From contig JAAYUT010000472.1 of assembly GCA_012517485.1 (NCBI GenBank), positions 1-6,854 on the forward strand: a stretch of DNA of 6,854 nt, given 5' to 3'. The translations under genes and the position numbers were made by a program. Position 1 is the stretch's first letter, and each line of letters begins with the position of its first letter. Shown piece by piece: positions 5,563 through 6,854 of this stretch. The notes beneath the pieces are model-generated. The model had not been told where the DNA came from and did not search any database. It saw only the letters and a program-made list of their open reading frames with translations. Origin of the DNA: Candidatus Atribacter fermentans. GTDB taxonomy: Bacteria > Atribacterota > Atribacteria > Atribacterales > Atribacteraceae.

Positions 5563-5910
5563 ATGATGATAAAGAAGGAAAATATAAAAGTTCCAATTAA
5601 AAAAGGTGATACGGTTGAAGTGATTCACGGAAAGGACAAAGGTAAAAGAGGGAAAGTTCTGACCGTTCTTCGTACCGATCTGAAAGCCGTTGTTGAGGGT
5701 ATAAATTTGGTGAAAAAGCATACCCGGGCAACCCAGGAAAATCCTCAAGGTGGCATTATTACCAAAGAAAATCCAATGAGGATTTCCAATTTACGTTTAG
5801 TATGCAGCCGGTGCAATCAGTTAACAAAAGTAAAAAGATCAACCGTTTCTGATTCCGAATACCGGGTACGTATCTGCAAAAAATGCAGTGAAATTATTGA
5901 CAAGGTATAA
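5563..5910 (+). CDS. rplX: 50S ribosomal protein L24 (four-cysteine form)
   Basis: L24 (uL24) binds the 5' end of 23S rRNA and is one of the two assembly initiators of the 50S subunit. The product is 115 residues, within the family range. The KOW motif covers about residues 13-40 (KKGDTVEVIHGKDKGKRGKV), and IKxENPMRISN-type sequence is seen as ITKENPMRISNLRLV at 66-80. A possible zinc knuckle follows with Cys81 and Cys84 and a second pair Cys105 and Cys108; E. coli L24 lacks it, while L24 of a number of other bacteria has it. ATG 5563 is favoured by spacing from AAGGGA, with ATG 5566 and GTG 5557 as alternatives differing by one or two residues. It lies 11 nt after rplN and 14 nt before rplE. 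Confidence 0.97.
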   Translation: MMIKKENIKVPIKKGDTVEVIHGKDKGKRGKVLTVLRTDLKAVVEGINLVKKHTRATQENPQGGIITKENPMRISNLRLVCSRCNQLTKVKRSTVSDSEYRVRICKKCSEIIDKV

Positions 5911-5915
5911 GGAGG
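5909..5915 (+). promoter_or_regulatory. Ribosome binding site deciding the rplE start
   Basis: AAGGAGG overlaps the rplX stop codon. It lies 9 nt before GTG 5925 but only 3 nt before in-frame TTG 5919, so GTG 5925 is preferred; the choice changes the protein by two residues. Confidence 0.65.
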
Positions 5916-5924
5916 ATTTTGGGA

Positions 5925-6464
5925 GTGTCAGTTACGAAGGAGAAATACCTTAAAGAAGTCAAACCGGTTCTTATGAAGCGGTTTGGATATAAAAATGTCA
6001 TGGAAATACCAAAAATAATTAAGATCGTTATTAACGAAGGAATAGGAGATGCTACTCAGAATCAACATTTCCTTGACCTTGCAGTTGATGAATTGACTGC
6101 AATAACCGGTCAAAAGCCAGTTATTACCCGAGCGAGAAAGTCGATTTCAAACTTTAAGTTACGAAAAGGAAATCCGATTGGATGTAAAGTGACTCTTCGG
6201 GGACAACGAATGTACGAATTTTTAGACCGTTTTCTTAATATTTCAATAGCCAGAATTCGAGACTTTCGGGGATTTCCTGATGGGAGTTTTGACGGGAGAG
6301 GAAGTTGTACAATTGGAATTCGTGAACAACTTATTTTTCCTGAAATTAATTATGACAAAGTTGAAAGAGTAAGAGGTATGAATATTACTTTTGTGACGAC
6401 TGCCAAAACCGACGAAGAAGCCAAGGCGCTTCTTGAAGTATTGGGATTACCTTTTCGAAAATAA
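5925..6464 (+). CDS. rplE: 50S ribosomal protein L5
   Basis: L5 (uL5) binds 5S rRNA with L18 and forms part of the central protuberance, touching P-site tRNA and S13. From GTG 5925 the product is 179 residues, the same as E. coli L5. Marks are the N-terminal EKYLKEVKPVLMKRFGYKNV at 6-25, the signature around PKIIKIVINEGIGDA at 29-43, GQKPVITRARKSISNFKLR at 62-80, IGCKVTLRGQRMYEFLDR at 85-102, IRDFRGFPDGSFDGRG at 111-126, IREQLIFPEINYDKV at 132-146, and RGMNITFVTTAKTDEEAKAL at 150-169. TTG 5919 is the alternative start but sits only 3 nt from AAGGAGG. It lies 14 nt after rplX, a gap too short for the separate S8-binding regulatory site known at this junction in E. coli. Confidence 0.97.
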   Translation: MSVTKEKYLKEVKPVLMKRFGYKNVMEIPKIIKIVINEGIGDATQNQHFLDLAVDELTAITGQKPVITRARKSISNFKLRKGNPIGCKVTLRGQRMYEFLDRFLNISIARIRDFRGFPDGSFDGRGSCTIGIREQLIFPEINYDKVERVRGMNITFVTTAKTDEEAKALLEVLGLPFRK

Positions 6465-6478
6465 AGGAGGAAAATTGA

Positions 6479-6664
6479 ATGGCTCGAAAGGCCAAAATTG
6501 TTCGAAACCAACAACAATTAAAATATAAAAATCGATATCGAAATCGTTGCGCCTTATGTGGCCGATCCCGAGGATATTTGCGGGATTTTGGCATGTGTCG
6601 AATCTGTTTCCGGTCCCTGGCAAATAAGGGAGAAATACCTGGTGTTACCAAATCGAGTTGGTAG
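6479..6664 (+). CDS. rpsN: 30S ribosomal protein S14, zinc-binding (type Z)
   Basis: S14 (uS14) is in the 30S head between S10, S3 and S19. This is the short 61-residue zinc form, not the roughly 100-residue zinc-free form of E. coli. Cys24 and Cys27 (CALC) and Cys40 and Cys43 (CRIC) form the expected metal site, within NRCALCGRSRGYLRDFGMCR at 22-41, and the C-terminus LANKGEIPGVTKSSW is family-typical. In B. subtilis the zinc form is used when zinc is sufficient and a zinc-free paralogue replaces it in scarcity; no paralogue is in this window. ATG 6479 has AAGGAGG at 6464-6470, 8 nt upstream. It stands between rplE and rpsH, the standard spc position. The gene is often named rpsZ. Confidence 0.98.
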   Translation: MARKAKIVRNQQQLKYKNRYRNRCALCGRSRGYLRDFGMCRICFRSLANKGEIPGVTKSSW

Positions 6665-6679
6665 GAAGGAAAGATCAAA

Positions 6680-6854
6680 ATGGCACATACTGATCCTATT
6701 GCTGATATGCTTACCCGTATTCGAAATTCCCTCAAGGCGCGAGAAAATACGGTTGTGGTACCATATTCAAAGCTGAAAGGTGAATTAGCGCGTATTTTAA
6801 AGGAAGAAGGATATATTCAAAATTATAAAATTGCTGCTCGTGAGAATAAGTCAA
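6680..6854 (+). CDS. rpsH: 30S ribosomal protein S8, N-terminal part (cut by window end)
   Basis: S8 (uS8) is a primary 16S rRNA binding protein in the 30S body and, in E. coli, the autogenous repressor of the spc operon. The first 58 residues of an expected roughly 130 are present; the open frame runs off the window. Visible are the diagnostic TDPIADMLTRIRN at residues 4-16, VPYSKLKGELARILKEEGYI at about 28-47, and a variable stretch where beta-strands begin. The C-terminal rRNA-binding domain with its STSxG motif is outside the window. ATG 6680 has AAGGA at 6666-6670, 9 nt upstream, and follows rpsN by 15 nt. Identity is secure from the N-terminal motif and position. Confidence 0.97.
   Translation, partial: MAHTDPIADMLTRIRNSLKARENTVVVPYSKLKGELARILKEEGYIQNYKIAARENKS

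Noticed and set aside
5188..5748. A long open frame (186 codons) on the minus strand across rplN and the start of rplX
   Set aside because: It lies antisense to two unmistakable ribosomal protein genes and its translation resembles no family I know. It is a shadow of their codon bias.
6558..6776. Plus-strand open frame bridging rpsN and rpsH
   Set aside because: Both S14 and S8 are clearly encoded in other frames here, and this frame has no family resemblance or ribosome site.
1..6854. A novel defence, mobile or biosynthetic system hidden in the window
   Set aside because: Practically every base is accounted for by 17 standard translation genes in canonical order, with no gap above 45 nt, no inverted-repeat ends, no repeat array and no foreign-looking gene.

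Overview
This window is a segment of a bacterial chromosome carrying the core of the str/S10/spc ribosomal-protein super-operon. It holds the tail of tuf (EF-Tu), then rpsJ-rplC-rplD-rplW-rplB-rpsS-rplV-rpsC-rplP-rpmC-rpsQ (S10 block), running without a break into rplN-rplX-rplE-rpsN-rpsH (spc block). The last gene, rpsH, is cut by the window end. All 17 genes lie on the + strand, and every one is recognisable from residues conserved across its family.

Layout: positions 2-145 are the EF-Tu C-terminus. Positions 191-5208 encode S10, L3, L4, L23, L2, S19, L22, S3, L16, L29 and S17. Positions 5183-6854 encode L14, L24, L5, zinc-type S14 and the first 58 residues of S8. The largest gap is 45 nt (tuf to rpsJ) and the next largest is 30 nt (rpsJ to rplC). 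Four gene pairs overlap: rplD/rplW by 4 nt, rpsC/rplP by 23, rpmC/rpsQ by 8 and rpsQ/rplN by 26. One pair abuts exactly (rplV/rpsC). I see no internal promoter, terminator, RNA gene, repeat array or mobile element. The cluster looks like one co-transcribed, translationally coupled unit, nearly every gene having a strong purine-rich Shine-Dalgarno sequence.

Organism: a moderately AT-rich bacterium. The tuf-to-rpsJ adjacency, the four-cysteine S14, the four-cysteine L24, the strong AGGAGG sites and frequent TTG/GTG starts suggest a Firmicutes-like or deep-branching anaerobic lineage (Atribacterota is one possibility). This is a guess; the window carries good phylogenetic markers but I cannot place it without a tree.

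The products build both ribosomal subunits. S10, S19, S3 and S14 sit in the 30S head and S17 and S8 in the 30S body. L2, L3, L4 and L22 form the 50S core and exit tunnel, L23 and L29 the tunnel exit, L16 and L5 the tRNA-facing central protuberance side, and L14 an intersubunit bridge. I found no undescribed system. The points worth a second look are a handful of residue-level departures from usually conserved ribosomal positions, the paired zinc-binding S14 and L24, and the missing space for the classical S10-leader and S8-type regulatory sites.
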